From: Mucor racemosus
Taxonomy: Eukaryota; Mucoromycota; Mucoromycetes; Mucorales; Mucoraceae
Length of the DNA: 64,000 nucleotides
Reading direction: 5' to 3'
Assembly (NCBI GenBank): GCA_027405735.1
Contig: JAPEHQ010000004.1
Coordinates: 1,302,001 to 1,366,000, forward strand
Shown here: positions 24,154 through 35,400 of the stretch, one piece after another
How positions within the stretch are numbered: the first letter of the stretch is position 1
Layout: each line of letters begins with the position of its first letter
Position numbers and translations under genes: made by a program
The notes under the pieces: model-generated
Told to the model about the DNA's origin: nothing
Seen by the model: the letters and a program-made list of their open reading frames with translations, nothing else
The model's database searches: none

Positions 24154-24504
24154 TGATTTATCAAAATATGTTTAGGTTAAATAAAATTAGAAATTTAATC
24201 AAGTAAAGAGATATCGTTTATTGGAATGAAATTAATAGGGTTTATATACTATTTGATTTGGGGAATTAATGGTGTGATAAGGTAGTTTAGATGTTATTTA
24301 ATAGTAATGTGTCATGTTGGTATATCATGTTGGAATATCGCACTGGCGTATTATGATTTTGCACCGTGCTTCTATACCATGCTTCTATACCATGCTTTTA
24401 GGAGCATTGCATAGTTAATATTTAATTAAGGAACTTCCGGTTCTGGATTTGTTATTGTTTACTTTTTTGGATTTGACATGATCCGGTTTAAGAATGATAC
24501 ATCA
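24154..24504 (+). mobile_element. Solo LTR, family A, copy 2 (351 bp, TSD GACAT), one arm only
   Basis: Starts TGATTTATCAAAATATG and ends GAATGATACATCA, flanked by GACAT at 24149-24153 and 24505-24509. Inverted relative of 6794-7130. The matching position in the left arm (near 18960) reads straight through without the insert. Confidence 0.9.
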
Positions 24505-24899
24505 GACATTGGAAAAAAAAAGCGACATTATTATCGCTCAATACCACGTATAAGACACAAATTAAAGGAAATACAATTCTCTCCAAGTCAACATACGGGC
24601 TATATTTCCTCCTATGAAATGATTAAAATCGTTGACGGTATCCATGTTTGAATTTATAACGAATATTAATTTGTATCTTAAAAGAATCATTTTATAAAAA
24701 ATTCTGATGGATTTGGTTTAAGTAATTTTGCTTCATTGATTGATTGTTTTCCATGATTAAAAAAAGGAAAGACCTAATCAGTAATTCTATTGATTTAATT
24801 AAGACTCTATTTTTTACATTGAGCAACAAAACTTATCAAGAAATGCTAGAGTCTTGTCCTCAATTTATATCTTAATACTACATGAAAAGAACAGTATAA

Positions 24900-26330
24900 A
24901 TTTTAATTCATGCTTTTACTGAACAAGATGTAATCCGCATTTTACCACAATGCCGATTCCTTTTTTATTTTGAATTTTCAAAAAATTCAGTTTTCTCAGT
25001 TTTCAGTCTTTAAAATCGGAATGTGTCCCTTTTCTATAACTAACCCCATATTAAACATTTTTTAGCATATAATGTACCTTAGACACTACTAAACAGATAT
25101 AAGTTAGTCGTCTTATGGTACCTGTTCCTAAATTTATTTTATATCTCACGAAAAACTCAAAAACAGGTAAAATTCACTGCTTATTAACTTGAAAACTGGG
25201 ACCCACTTTTTATCCCTGTTCTACTTTTCTTTTCACTAAATAACACCAGGAAAAAACTATATTAAAATATACCTGAGATGTGCACCCTAATATAAAAATA
25301 AGTATCCGGAAATATCTTATTTTTTGCAGTTGGTATAACGTTTTTTGTGCTAATGTTTCAGATTTTTTACGCGTATTTCACTGCTAAAGGATTAAAAACT
25401 TTGAGGTTTTATATCTCTAGAAACAATTAAGCTATATTAACGTTTTTTAATAATAAAATTTGCTTGCTTTGAGGTACTCTATAACATATTTTAATACAAA
25501 AAAATCCTGAACACTTTTATTTTATTTTTTCATTTTTTTGGCATTTCTATAGTAGGTTTCAAAATATTGGTTAAATTGAACAACATTTTTTTAGAATTTG
25601 TCTCATTAATCTCGTTAAGCTCTCTCGGATCCAATTTAGGTTTTTTCAAAACATTGATTTTTCGTGGAGATATCCTCAAAAATGTGTACAAAAAGATATC
25701 TTCATTTCTGGCTTCCATTTTTCCCTTGTATACCCTCATCGTAAATTCTGAATCTGAAAAAAAGTCGGACAAAAATCTTGGTTTCTCTACAAAAAATGCA
25801 GCTATAAGATGTGGCAATAGCTTGATCGATAGATAACTGTCTTACGCATCATCTCAGTAATTTATATTTTGAATACGCTTATAAAAAGTGTTCTGTATTT
25901 TCAAAAAACCTCCAAATTTCCAATCTCATTTCACGCAAAATTTAATGTGGAATGTTTATCTAATTTTTATTTAGATGGATGCAAAATCCAAAGCTGTACA
26001 AAAATTACTTATTACGCTAGGTTGACTTACTTTGCAGTTCATGAGCCATTAAACTATTTTGTTTTTTGAATCATTTTCTGATCGATTTCACAGCAAATCG
26101 ACTTTGGAACTCAGTTACCATAGGCTTCAGGCTTCAACAAACTGTAGTATGAACTATTACTTTGATTATCTCGACAAAAAACCAATATTTTTCGCTGAAA
26201 CAAAAAATGCAGAGTAGCTTGGGGTTGGATGTATCTTTTGAATGCAAAAAAGTAGCACATCAATTTAAGTACTCAATTCTTCACAATCAATTTTAGGTCA
26301 ATTTTGGTCAATGCTAGGTTTATTCTTTTG
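24900..26330 (-). repeat. Repeat family R, copy 2 (outer right arm of P2)
   Basis: Inverted relative of 17196-18700, about 80% similar by eye in its outer part. The internal frame is open for 95 codons here (25530-25817, minus: MRVYKGKMEARN..., LDPRELNEIN..., LKPTIEMPKK). The opposite strand is open too (25567-25836). Beyond it, a short tandem of GACCAAAATTG-like units (about 26285-26315) marks the outer edge. Confidence 0.8.
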
Positions 26331-26599
26331 TTAAATTAATTCTTTTTTTTTAATATCTTATTTGAGCCTAGATAATATACCACAAAAATATTAATTTTGA
26401 TCTCGTAAACAATGCATATGGTTCAGGAACATTTCCTTGTCTTACTTTTTTTATGAATCTTTGTCATAAAACTCTGTTAAATGATTTTAAAGGTAGTATT
26501 GGGCTGTAAATGCTTTTGAAACTACTTGTAGTAAAAAATCATCAAAGTTGAATTTTATAAACATCGAAAAAGACCCAAGAGGGTTTAAATAAACCCGTG

Positions 26600-27330
26600 T
26601 GATGAACATACCTGTAATGACTTCTATGGTCAGTTTTTATTTCTTTGTTGATTTACAAACTCTGCAATAGTAATTCGGATTAAAGTCATCGGGCTAGAAT
26701 TGAGGATTGAGCCAATGTTCTTCAATGTTAGGTTCCAATATCATTTTGTAGACTTTGCAAAGATGTAGGCGATAATAGAAATTATTAATATACTTTTTTG
26801 ACATAATACAAGGCATAATAAATTAAGACCATCAGCATCAGGGATCAAGCTAGATGATATAATGTTTATTTTTTGGTATAAAGTAACAAATTCTAAGCAC
26901 ATAATCTCGATAAATAGTTTTTAAACAAAATTTTTATAGCAAGTACCATAAAGTATTGGGGTTTTGATTTGTTTTTGTTGCGTTCTAAAGCATAAAACCC
27001 TCCTCATGCCATGAGTGCTGCGCATATGTTTTCTAAAGGTATTTGAAGTTTGAAAATAACTATCGCATGTTCTGCAATAGTTATTTGGATCAAAGGGATC
27101 TGAAAAAATATCAAAATTTGCGTTGAGGCCATAATTTGATGAGCCAAAACCCATCAAATACTCAGTGTTGCAGCGCTTTCGATACTTTTTCTTTTACCCG
27201 ACATTAGTATCAGAATTATACAGTACAATGTGCAATCATTAAATGTTTGCGGTAAGCTGTCAAAGCGTCAAGTGATTTTTTTGCAATTTCGACAATAATA
27301 GTTTGGATTATTGATAGCCGGTTCTATAAC
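26600..27330 (-). pseudogene. C2H2 zinc-finger gene relic, three fingers
   Basis: Three C-x2-C-x12-H-x4-H fingers are spaced along the minus strand, each introduced by an (N)P-N-Y-C-R-x-C motif. Finger 1 (about 27310-27235) is CRNCKK then SLDALTAYRKH, with a one-base shift in a run of seven As. Finger 2 (about 27090-27010) is intact: YCRTCDSYFQTSNTFRKHMR then STH. Finger 3 (about 26690-26615) is CRVCK then INKEIKTDHRSH, with a one-base shift. The open piece around finger 2 is 26921-27157. C2H2 fingers of this type usually bind DNA. The frame breaks make a functional gene unlikely, although undetected introns between fingers cannot be excluded. Confidence 0.65.
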
Positions 27331-27945
27331 TTGGCCTTCTTTGTAAACATTCTTTGTATATTGCCATGTCACGTGGCATTGTTTATGCTTATGATAGATG
27401 CTACATTTAGCCACTTATATCTAATTTTAATAGATAAACTCATTTTGTACCATTAAAGAGCGCATACCCTGAAATATCACAGTAAACATGATATTTCTTT
27501 GGGAAATCGACATTTTTAATCGCTGATAAATGTTGATAGATAAACCTTGATTTCAATTTCAACATGCATGTACACTATCATATCTTGAATTAAAAGACCT
27601 CTTTATTACGATAAAAGATAATGAAATTTCCTTTGCGACGCGTTTGGATCTTCTATTATATTCATGGAGTGAGATATAGACAAGGCAAGTATATTCACCC
27701 CCAAAAAAAAGAAAATGGAGCAAACCAAAAACAGCGACGGTATGATGTTACAATTACCATGATTCGCTCGACATGACTAATGTCCTTTCATGTACTGCAT
27801 ATCAAAATTTGACCGAATCCTGTTGAATAATAAGGTTAAACAGCCGCATTTCACACGTACTATTTAACTCATACTTCAATTCAAAGAATAAAAAGGCAAA
27901 AGGTATTTAATAATCTTTTTCGTTTTCTTTTATTTGGATAAAATA
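27331..27945. other. Intergenic upstream of the SSADH gene
   Basis: No gene recognised. This stretch probably carries the promoter and 5' leader of the downstream gene. An A-rich segment (27885-27945, AAAAAGGCAAAAGG then TATTTAATAATC) precedes the start. No confident TATA or other binding site is claimed. Confidence 0.4.
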
Positions 27946-29774
27946 ATGATTAGATCTGCCTTGCAGAATACATATATTAAAGCTTGTTTAAATCCAACCC
28001 GTACTACAACTGTAAGAAAATTCACAATGTCTACTGCTCTCAAGTCTTTTGTCACTTCTGTTGATGTCCCCAAGGTATGTAAACGCCCTCCCCCCAATCA
28101 AAATGTATATATGTATAGCTTTACTAATCCCAATTCATGTAGCTCAAGGATCCTTCTTTGTTCAAGGAATCCGCTTTTATCAATAATGAATGGACAAACA
28201 AAAATGTCACTGAAACATTTACTGTCCTTGATCCTGCCACTGACAAGGAAATTGGTAAATTACCCGACATGGGTAGCAAAGAAACCAAAGAAGCTATTCA
28301 AGTTGCTTCTGATGCATTCAAGACATGGTCTAAAACAACTGGTAAGGAACGTCATGATCTTTTGCTCAAATGGTATCGTGCCATGATGGAAAATCAAGAT
28401 GATTTAGCTACCATTTTGACTTGGGAAAATGGTAAAACATTGCCCGAAGCAAAGGGTGAAGTTGCTTATGCTGCTTCTTTCTTTGAATGGTTTGGTGAAG
28501 AAGCTGTACGCGCTTATGGTACTGTTATTCCTTCTCATATGCCTGGTCAACGTTTTGTTACAATCAAGCAACCTGTTGGTGTTGTTGGTATTATTACCCC
28601 TTGGAGTAAGTATATTGTGTGTGTGTACGTGATTAGTCATTATTTATGTTATTTATGCAAAATAATTATTAGATTTCCCTGCTGCTATGATTACTCGTAA
28701 GGTTGGTGCTGCTTTAGCTGCTGGTTGTACTGTAGTTATTAAGCCTGGTGCTGAAACTCCTTACTCTGCATTGGCTTTAGCTGAACTCGCTAAACGTGTT
28801 GGTATTCCTGCTGGTGTTGTCAACATTGTTCCCACTGATAAGCATGTTGCTGATGTAGGAAAGGAATTATGTACCAACCCTATCATCAAGAAGATTTCTT
28901 TCACTGGTTCCGTAAGTCTATACTATGATTTTTAAATTTCTGATTTTCTGATTTGAATTATGCATAAATTTAGACTGCTGTCGGTAAACTTTTGATGTCT
29001 CAATCTTCAGGTACCATGAAGAAGATTTCAATGGAACTCGGTGGTAATGCTGCTTTCATTGTCTTTGATGATGCTGATGTCTCTTCTGCTGTTGAAGGTT
29101 GGTTTATTCTATAATGTGTGTATATCTATGTATCTAATCTCTTTTTGAATATAGCCATTATTGCTTGTAAATTCAGAGGTACTGGCCAAACTTGTGTTTC
29201 AGCCAATCGTATCTACGTTCAAAAGAATGTTTACAAGGAATTCTCTACTCTCCTTGCTGAGAAGGTCAAGCAATTTGAAATTGGTCACGGTTTCCATGAA
29301 AAGACTACTCATGGACCTCTTATCAACTCCAAGGGTGTTGACAAGGTAAAGTCTCATGTCGAAGATGCTGTTGGCAAAGGTGCTGAAATCTTGGCTGGTG
29401 GTGAACACAAGGGTGGAAACTTTTTCTCTCCTACTGTTTTGTCCAACATGACTAATGAAATGAAGATTCACAGCGAGGAAACATTTGGTCCTGTTGCTGC
29501 CTTGTTTCCCTTTGACAATGAAAGTGATGTAGTCGCTCTTGCTAATGATACTCCTTTCGGTTTGGCTAGTTACTTTTTCAGTCGCGATGTTGGTCGTTGC
29601 TGGCGTGTTGCTGAACAATTGGAGACTGGTATGGTTGGTGTAAATACAGGTATCATCTCTTCTTGTTACACTCCTTTCGGTGGTGTCAAGGAATCTGGTC
29701 TTGGTCGTGAAGGCAGTCAATTTGGTTTAGATGATTACATGAACATCAAGTATATCAACATGGGTGGTATCTAA
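27946..29774 (+). CDS. UGA2: Succinate-semialdehyde dehydrogenase (NAD(P)+), five exons
   Basis: Exons 27946-28074, 28143-28605, 28673-28911, 28974-29097 and 29155-29774 join in frame to 524 aa; all introns are 57-68 nt GT-AG. The protein is an aldehyde dehydrogenase. Seen: ITPWNFP with the catalytic Asn (about 198), [10 protein letters not shown] (cofactor site), [13 protein letters not shown] with catalytic Glu298, and [13 protein letters not shown] with nucleophile Cys332; the Glu-Cys spacing of 34 equals the family norm. GQTC plus overall similarity point to the SSADH (GabD/Uga2/ALDH5) branch, which oxidises succinate semialdehyde to succinate in the GABA shunt. The first about 30 residues are basic and hydroxyl-rich without acids, so mitochondrial import is possible (inference). 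Intron 4 has a less usual donor, GTTGGT. AATAAAAC near 29809 could be the poly(A) signal. ATG 27946 is preferred; an in-frame ATG at 28027 would drop the leader. Confidence 0.9.
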
Positions 29775-30238
29775 ACTTGACATCATAAAATCAATTAAAC
29801 TATGTATATAATAAAACATGTCATTTTCCCTTATTTGAAGCCTTTTCATGCATTCTATTGCAATTACTAAATATAGAAGAAATATCCTACAAAGCTTTTA
29901 AGAATTTTACAAAAGGTCCAAAGACTCATAAACAATCTAGAACTATTAAATGATAGCTAAACATATCAAGTTTAGCGTTGTAGGTTTTTTTTTTCAAGAA
30001 GAAAGCTTATAAGATAGGTTTTACTACAAATGACAGAAAGATCGGCGCTATTTTTTCGTGAGGAATTTTAATATATGGAAAGATCGACCAGCGATAGTTT
30101 TTTCTTTTCAATATGATGATAATAATGATTTGATATAATTGAACGAAAAAAAAAGGAATGTGTATAGAGATTATATAATGTGTATAATGAGGGTGAATAG
30201 ATATGATAAATAGTACATAGGATAAAAAGCAATGATAT
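29775..30238. other. Convergent intergenic region
   Basis: 3' ends of the SSADH gene (plus) and the membrane-protein gene (minus) face each other here. AT-rich; no gene recognised. An open minus-strand frame at 30007-30357 overlaps the neighbouring exon in another frame and is not credible. Confidence 0.5.
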
Positions 30239-31484
30239 TTAATCATCATCGATTTGCCAGCTTTCATGTACCTTTTGATTTTGTGAATTATTGCTTTCAA
30301 GGTCCATTTTAGCTTTGACGTTGCCTCTTTGTACGAATGGTTTAAGACCTTTACCAAAGTTGCACATACAAATAATACCTAAAACGCAAGAAACCAAAGC
30401 AAAAGCAACACCAATCCAAATTAAGCAAATCCAAGTGTACCAATTATTGTTTGGTTGTAATGTTTGTGAAAAGATTAAAGCGAAATGGAATAAAGCCAAG
30501 CATTCGAACAAGATAAATACGATCATTCTAGGCTTACTCTCCGCGCTACCCTATTATAATGAGAGAATATGTGTCAATATACATGATAAATACTCTATAA
30601 GTTTTACTACTTACAGCTGATCTAGCAAAGTAAAGAAATGGTATAATGAAAATAGTTACAATGACTTGGATGATAGTTTCCCACATAATACCTTGCTTTG
30701 AAGCAAATTGTATTAAATAGAATACGGAAACCATGAATTGTGTAAATATATCAATCTTCAAAGACAATACAAAGAATTGAAACATACGATACATCTTTTG
30801 AATTTGTACATCTGCACCAATTTTCTTGTAAATATTCCAACCAAATTGCTTTGACATTTGATAACTAAGAAATGACATGATGACAGCAAAAGTCAAAATA
30901 ATAACAGATAATGAGATTTCAAGTTTTTCGGCCATTGCCAATGCATCGACAGAATAATCTGTATGAAGTAATCGATCGAGCCATTTTACACCATCAACAA
31001 CTTGTAAAGCACCTAATATGGCACAAAGAGCATTTAAAATAGCTAATGCTAAGATCTCCGCTGTGTTTTGATAGACCGTCTGTTAAACAACATGAGTATA
31101 CTACACTTTTTTAGATTTAAATGTGTACTTACAGCATCAAATGCCATGCCTAAAAACCATACTTGAAAGCCCATGAAAGCAATATTCTCCCATTTAATTC
31201 TACCAAGACGATCTGCAGCTCTTAACGGAAGATAATCATCACTTGTTGAACTTGCTGTCAATACACTGTTAGTTGTAGGTTCGGGTAATAAATGTGCTTG
31301 ATATGTGTTCAAATAACAAATCGCTGCTTGGAGTGCAATGATAATAATACACTGACAAGATGCCATTGAAATGTATAATTTTGACCATTTTGTTTCTGTA
31401 ACGCGATCAATCTATTTGAGATTTAGTATTCAAGATTGCGATTATGTATTTGTGTTTACATACAATTTTTGTTACTGTCACCAT
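30239..31484 (-). CDS. Multipass membrane protein of unknown function (fungal), four exons
   Basis: Exons on the minus strand: 31484-31464, 31411-31133, 31079-30615 and 30550-30239. All junctions are phase 0, giving 358 aa; introns are 52-64 nt. The tiny first exon (MVTVTKI) continues as IDRVTETKWSKLY, which reads naturally into the first hydrophobic segment. About seven or eight hydrophobic stretches are visible (near residues 22-42, 85-100, 108-128, 146-168, 195-215, 225-245, 265-290 and 300-325). A conserved-looking loop, SKQFGWNIYKKIGADVQIQK, lies between the central ones. The acidic hydrophilic tail ends ESWQIDDD. No signal peptide or catalytic motif was recognised. It resembles a family of uncharacterised fungal integral membrane proteins; no function can be assigned. 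The 5' exon rests on splice logic only. Confidence 0.8.
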
Positions 31485-32042
31485 TCTATCGTATTATTTA
31501 TATATAATGAAAGAGCCAGCTTTAGAATTGATTTTTTTTTATTTACAAGAAAAAAAAAAGGTATAAAAAGAAAGAAAGAAAGAAAGAAAAATGTTAAAAA
31601 TGATGGCATCCATAATCCATACATATATATTTATATATATATAAAAGCACTGTATTTAATTAACAGAATACAATATCCGCTTTTGTTTGCCTGAAAGATA
31701 ATGTATTACAAATTATGGCTTCCATGGTTGCACTACTTTTTTGAATATGGAAAATACTAATTTCTCCTTATTTTTCTTTTTTTCTACAAAGCAATGTACA
31801 CGATGATCTCGGTTTTCGCTTGGTTTTGATCTTCTCCTATAGTAATTAAATTGCTTGCTGTTGTAATGCTTCTTTTACCCTCCCCCCTTAAAATAAAAAT
31901 AAAAATAAAAAAGTAAAATACGGGTATTCAGCAAAGTTTCATGTTTTTTGATCGGGGAACTATATCAATATGCTAAATCTAGAACCTTAATGAAAAATGG
32001 GCGCAGAGCTGGGCTCTTATTATTGTTACATGTTGTTTATTA
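31485..32042. other. Intergenic; promoter side of the membrane-protein gene
   Basis: No gene seen. It contains a GAAA tandem run (31568-31590) that gives a pyrimidine-rich tract on the coding strand of the downstream gene, a TATATA stretch (31620-31645) and A-rich runs near 31890-31915. It also holds the 3' flank of the LETM1 gene. Confidence 0.45.
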
Positions 32043-33847
32043 TTAGTTGCTTTTCTCGAGCGAATCTAGTTCTTTATCAATGGTTTGAAGCATTTTCTCT
32101 AATCTTTTACCGAGTCGAAGTGTTGCAACATTTGGCTCATTGTGTGTAGCTACTTTTAATTCCTCAATCAGCTATATTTAATTTATTGATTAAAACCCTC
32201 CTTGTTATTACTGTAATTATAAAACTTACGTCTCTATAATCTTGATAATGAAATTTAATTTCATTCAATTGTGCTCTTTGTTCAAGTCCATCTACTTTGG
32301 ATCTTAATTCATTTAATGCATCATGGAGATCACTCTGCTGTTGTTTGGAAAGATTATCTTGATCTGATTGTTCCTGTTTAGTGTATAATACGACATGTAT
32401 TTAATAAATTAATCTCATATAAACGCAATATATATATTTTTATACCTCTTTTTCTGATCTTTCTACCCCTTCTGCTTCTGCTTCTTCTTGTTCTTCTTTG
32501 CGCGCTTTTTCTTCTTTTTCTTCTTGTTCGGTTTCATCTTCAATCAACTCTTCCTGTTGCTCAAGTACGTCTAGTTTTTGCTTATAGGTGCTCGCACCAA
32601 TAGTTTGTAAAACTTGCAATTCTGCTTCATTTACTAAATTATCAGGTAAACTGTTGAATGTAGCACGAAGTGCATCTTCAGGTGTCATTCGGTCCGTGAA
32701 ACTGAATGCCCGAGACAAAATTAATAATGTGGATGGTACATGATGTTCCAAGTGTAAATCTAGCCACTGAGCTAATTCGTCCCTTAACCGTTTTGATGTA
32801 TTACCCAAAGTCCGAATACCACGAGCAGCACATGCAGCATTTAATTCAGCAGTAGTAAGATGATCAATACCCTCTTGTTGAATCACTTTATCATCTTGTT
32901 TCAATTGATGCATTCGATTTCTAATGTGAAATCTCAAGAAATTATCGGTTCCAAATGCATTAATATTCATATATCGACATATAGACACTAACTGAGGTCG
33001 AGATAAGTTATCTAATGTTAATTCCTCTTCAAATTTACTAGCAATTTTGAGTAAATCGTCAGTAGAAGCTTGTTCTCCTGTCATGCGGACCTTTCTAAAG
33101 AACTGAACGAATTCTTGTCCAGCTGTCATATCATCGCTGCTATTAGAAACACTGCTTCCTGATTCTGCAATAGTTTCTTGTAAAAATCGAGCCATGTCTA
33201 ATCGAACATTTAGCAGTTTGCGTTTCTTTTCGTCTTGCACTTTTTTGTTCTCGAATGTACTCGGTAACATGTTGGGAAACAGCTTTAAAGCCACAGGTAG
33301 TAACAATTCCATAAATGGCACAATTAAGAAGACGGCAAAAGGAACCAATCGAACAATATCTGAAGTTGTACGACGAAGCTATAATATATTATTGTTTATG
33401 AATTTTATAATTATAGTTCATTTTACAGCATTCAACAATTACCTGTCGATTTTCTCGTCTACTTAATTTGGTACCTTGCAGCATTTTCCAGGTCAGTCGA
33501 GATGAAATGCGTACCTCCAATCCTAACAATTTGGTGCCATGCCAATAATGTACTGCTTCAGTTTTGACTTTTTGCCACATGGTTTTCTTTTCTTGACTTT
33601 TCTCTATTTTGGCTGCTGCATTTTTCTTGTCAAGCGCTTGTTTTTCCTCAATTGATTTCAGAATATCATGTGCCTGATTATTCATAGGTTTGGCTTCTGA
33701 TCGTAATAGTAATAGCTTTCTCGGTTGTGCTGTAAATAAGGTGCGCTGTAGTGGCCTTGCTGAGGTGGAAACAAATTGTCGGTTACAATAATTTGCAAAT
33801 GGTCGAGTTGAGAATGCTCTTTGACTAAATCTTAGAGTTTGAATCAT
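32043..33847 (-). CDS. LETM1: LETM1-family mitochondrial inner-membrane protein (Mdm38-like), four exons
   Basis: Minus-strand exons 33847-33443, 33378-32446, 32373-32230 and 32171-32043 are all phase 0, giving 536 aa; introns are 58-72 nt. The N-terminus is rich in Arg/Ser/Thr and lacks acids (MIQTLRFSQRAFSTRPF), a typical mitochondrial presequence. One membrane span lies near residues 146-167 (LVPFAVFLIVPFMELLLPVA), followed by LKLFPNMLPSTFE, the LETM1 signature. The LETM1 ribosome-binding-like domain follows, with LSRPQLVSICRYMNI and LNAACAARGIRT. Glu-rich coiled-coil segments fill the last about 110 residues. LETM1/Mdm38 proteins act in mitochondrial K+/H+ exchange, volume control and insertion of mitochondrially made proteins. 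No EF-hand was seen, as in fungal homologues. An upstream in-frame start at 33913 would bury the presequence, so 33847 is preferred. Confidence 0.93.
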
Positions 33848-34925
33848 GATTTGAAACAATTGAAAAAAAGAAAAAAGAAGAAAAAGAAAAAGAGATATAG
33901 ACAAGTTTGTCAATTATGTGTAGAATCATATCACATCATACGTCATGTATACATGGTTAAATCTTGGTAATGACAAGTGGAGCTTTTTAAATTTGGCATC
34001 ATGAGTGGGTATAGTACTTCTGGAATTCAATTATATGACGTACAGTGCGGCTGGTAAACTTTGTCACTGTAAAAAAAACACTGTGTGGATTAACATTTAC
34101 AGCTCTCATTAAACGTGAATAGCAATTTTTATAGCAGTATGTCAGTTATAATATCGAACTTTAATATTTGAGTAAATATACAAAGATGTGGGTTTTATGA
34201 TATTAATTATTTACCGCCTGAGGTGATTACAAAAGCCATACAGATCACTAACTATTGACATGGATTAACGATATACATACTTTTTTCTTTCACGCTAGCC
34301 CTTTGCAATGACTTGGCCCATTCTGAAAAAAAGGAAACGCCACCTTTTTAAACAAAGCATTTTTTTATCTGCAAATCTGATGTGCATGACATACTAGCTT
34401 CAAACAATTTGTACAGACCTAATGGTGATCAAGTTGTATCCACATTAAATATCCTTCAGTGTTTTATTCTAACATATATCTGATATGCTAGAATAATTAA
34501 AAATAATAAAACAAAGTAAAGTCTTGATAAATGTTAGCTTTCCAACTGTGGGTCAAACTAAGAGATCAAAACTAAACTGATCCTTATTCTTTTATTCATG
34601 AGATGTGGTTTATATACTAATGACAGATTAGTAAATAAGGACTGCTTGAAGTGACAGTAAAATTAATAATGAGATTTATAGAGTGTAACCAATTGTGGTG
34701 TGTATAGATAGTAGAAGGTGGTAACTATACAACATTCAGAATAGACAGAAATTAGTTTATCTCCATGAAGTCACTTGTCCAGTCTAGGCTGGTTTCATTG
34801 AGGTTCACAGGGCAATACCTCACAGATCAATGTGTTGCGATCAAAAACTGTCATTTCATACGCAGCATTTATTATGCTAGTTCTCCTAATTGTATTTCTG
34901 TAAACATTGCTAAGTTTTTTATAGT
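33848..34925. other. Intergenic, no gene recognised
   Basis: A pyrimidine-rich leader precedes the LETM1 start (33850-33900 on the minus strand). A segment starting TGTTAGCTTTCC (about 34531) and ending ACTATACAACA (about 34733) has LTR-like TG...CA ends but no matching flanking duplication, so it is not called. Confidence 0.35.
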
Positions 34926-35400
34926 TTGTTGAGTATGCATATTATAGATTTAAGTGATACTGTGACCGTAAATGTGTTGGAGAAAACCCTAAATGACGAT
35001 ACTTGTGATGAAATTAAGAATGATTGTGCCCTCAAGGTTTATCCCTTTACCAAGGAATGTAGGGATCTCTTAGGAAGGATAGCTGCTACTAATTGTCCAC
35101 CCGCTCTTTCCTCAATCAGAAAATTGCTTATAATATGGATTATATAGAGTTTTCTAACAATAATAACTTTGACCCTTACCTTCACAATGATTATGAATTC
35201 ATTCATGACGCCGTCTTTCATTTGTAAGTTTTATTATAGAGTTGTTCACCTTTTATATTTACAGTAATACTAATCCGTTCTGATTATCTATTCTCCTAGC
35301 TTAAAATTATGTGAAAGTCCAATGAACCCTATCTCTCAAACTTTGAGAGAACGCACCGCAGCTACTTGGACTTTGTTTCCAATAATTAATTCGTTTTTTT
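34926..35400 (+). pseudogene. Relic of a protein-coding gene, family unknown
   Basis: A protein-like frame (34940-35125: NVLEKTLNDDTC..., FTKECRDLLGRIAATNCPP, LSSIRKL) continues after a one-base shift as YNMDYIEFSNNNNFDPYLHN and IHDAVFHL, then a GTAAGT donor at 35224. About 75 nt later a third block, LKLCESPMNPISQ then LRERTAATWTLFPIIN (about 35302-35395), follows CTCCTAG. Residue composition and the donor suggest a decayed multi-exon gene. I do not recognise the family; one frameshift is visible and no clear start exists. Confidence 0.5.

Larger units (their letters stand above)
22480..25190 (-). repeat. Palindrome P2, right arm, high-identity part
   Basis: Inverted counterpart of about 18290-20634. 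It is 351 bp plus one target duplication longer because LTR-A (24154-24504) has inserted in this arm only; the empty site is visible in the left arm near 18960-18975. Confidence 0.85.

Noticed and set aside
29199..29720. 173-codon antisense frame inside the SSADH gene
   Set aside because: Shadow of a strongly coding exon on the other strand; no independent signal.
31049..31366. Start of the membrane protein at 31366
   Set aside because: The upstream frame IDRVTETKWSKLY continues naturally into it, and a 7-codon first exon with good splice sites is available at 31464-31484.
34531..34733. LTR-like segment TGTTAG...CAACA
   Set aside because: No 5-bp flanking duplication and no second copy in the window.
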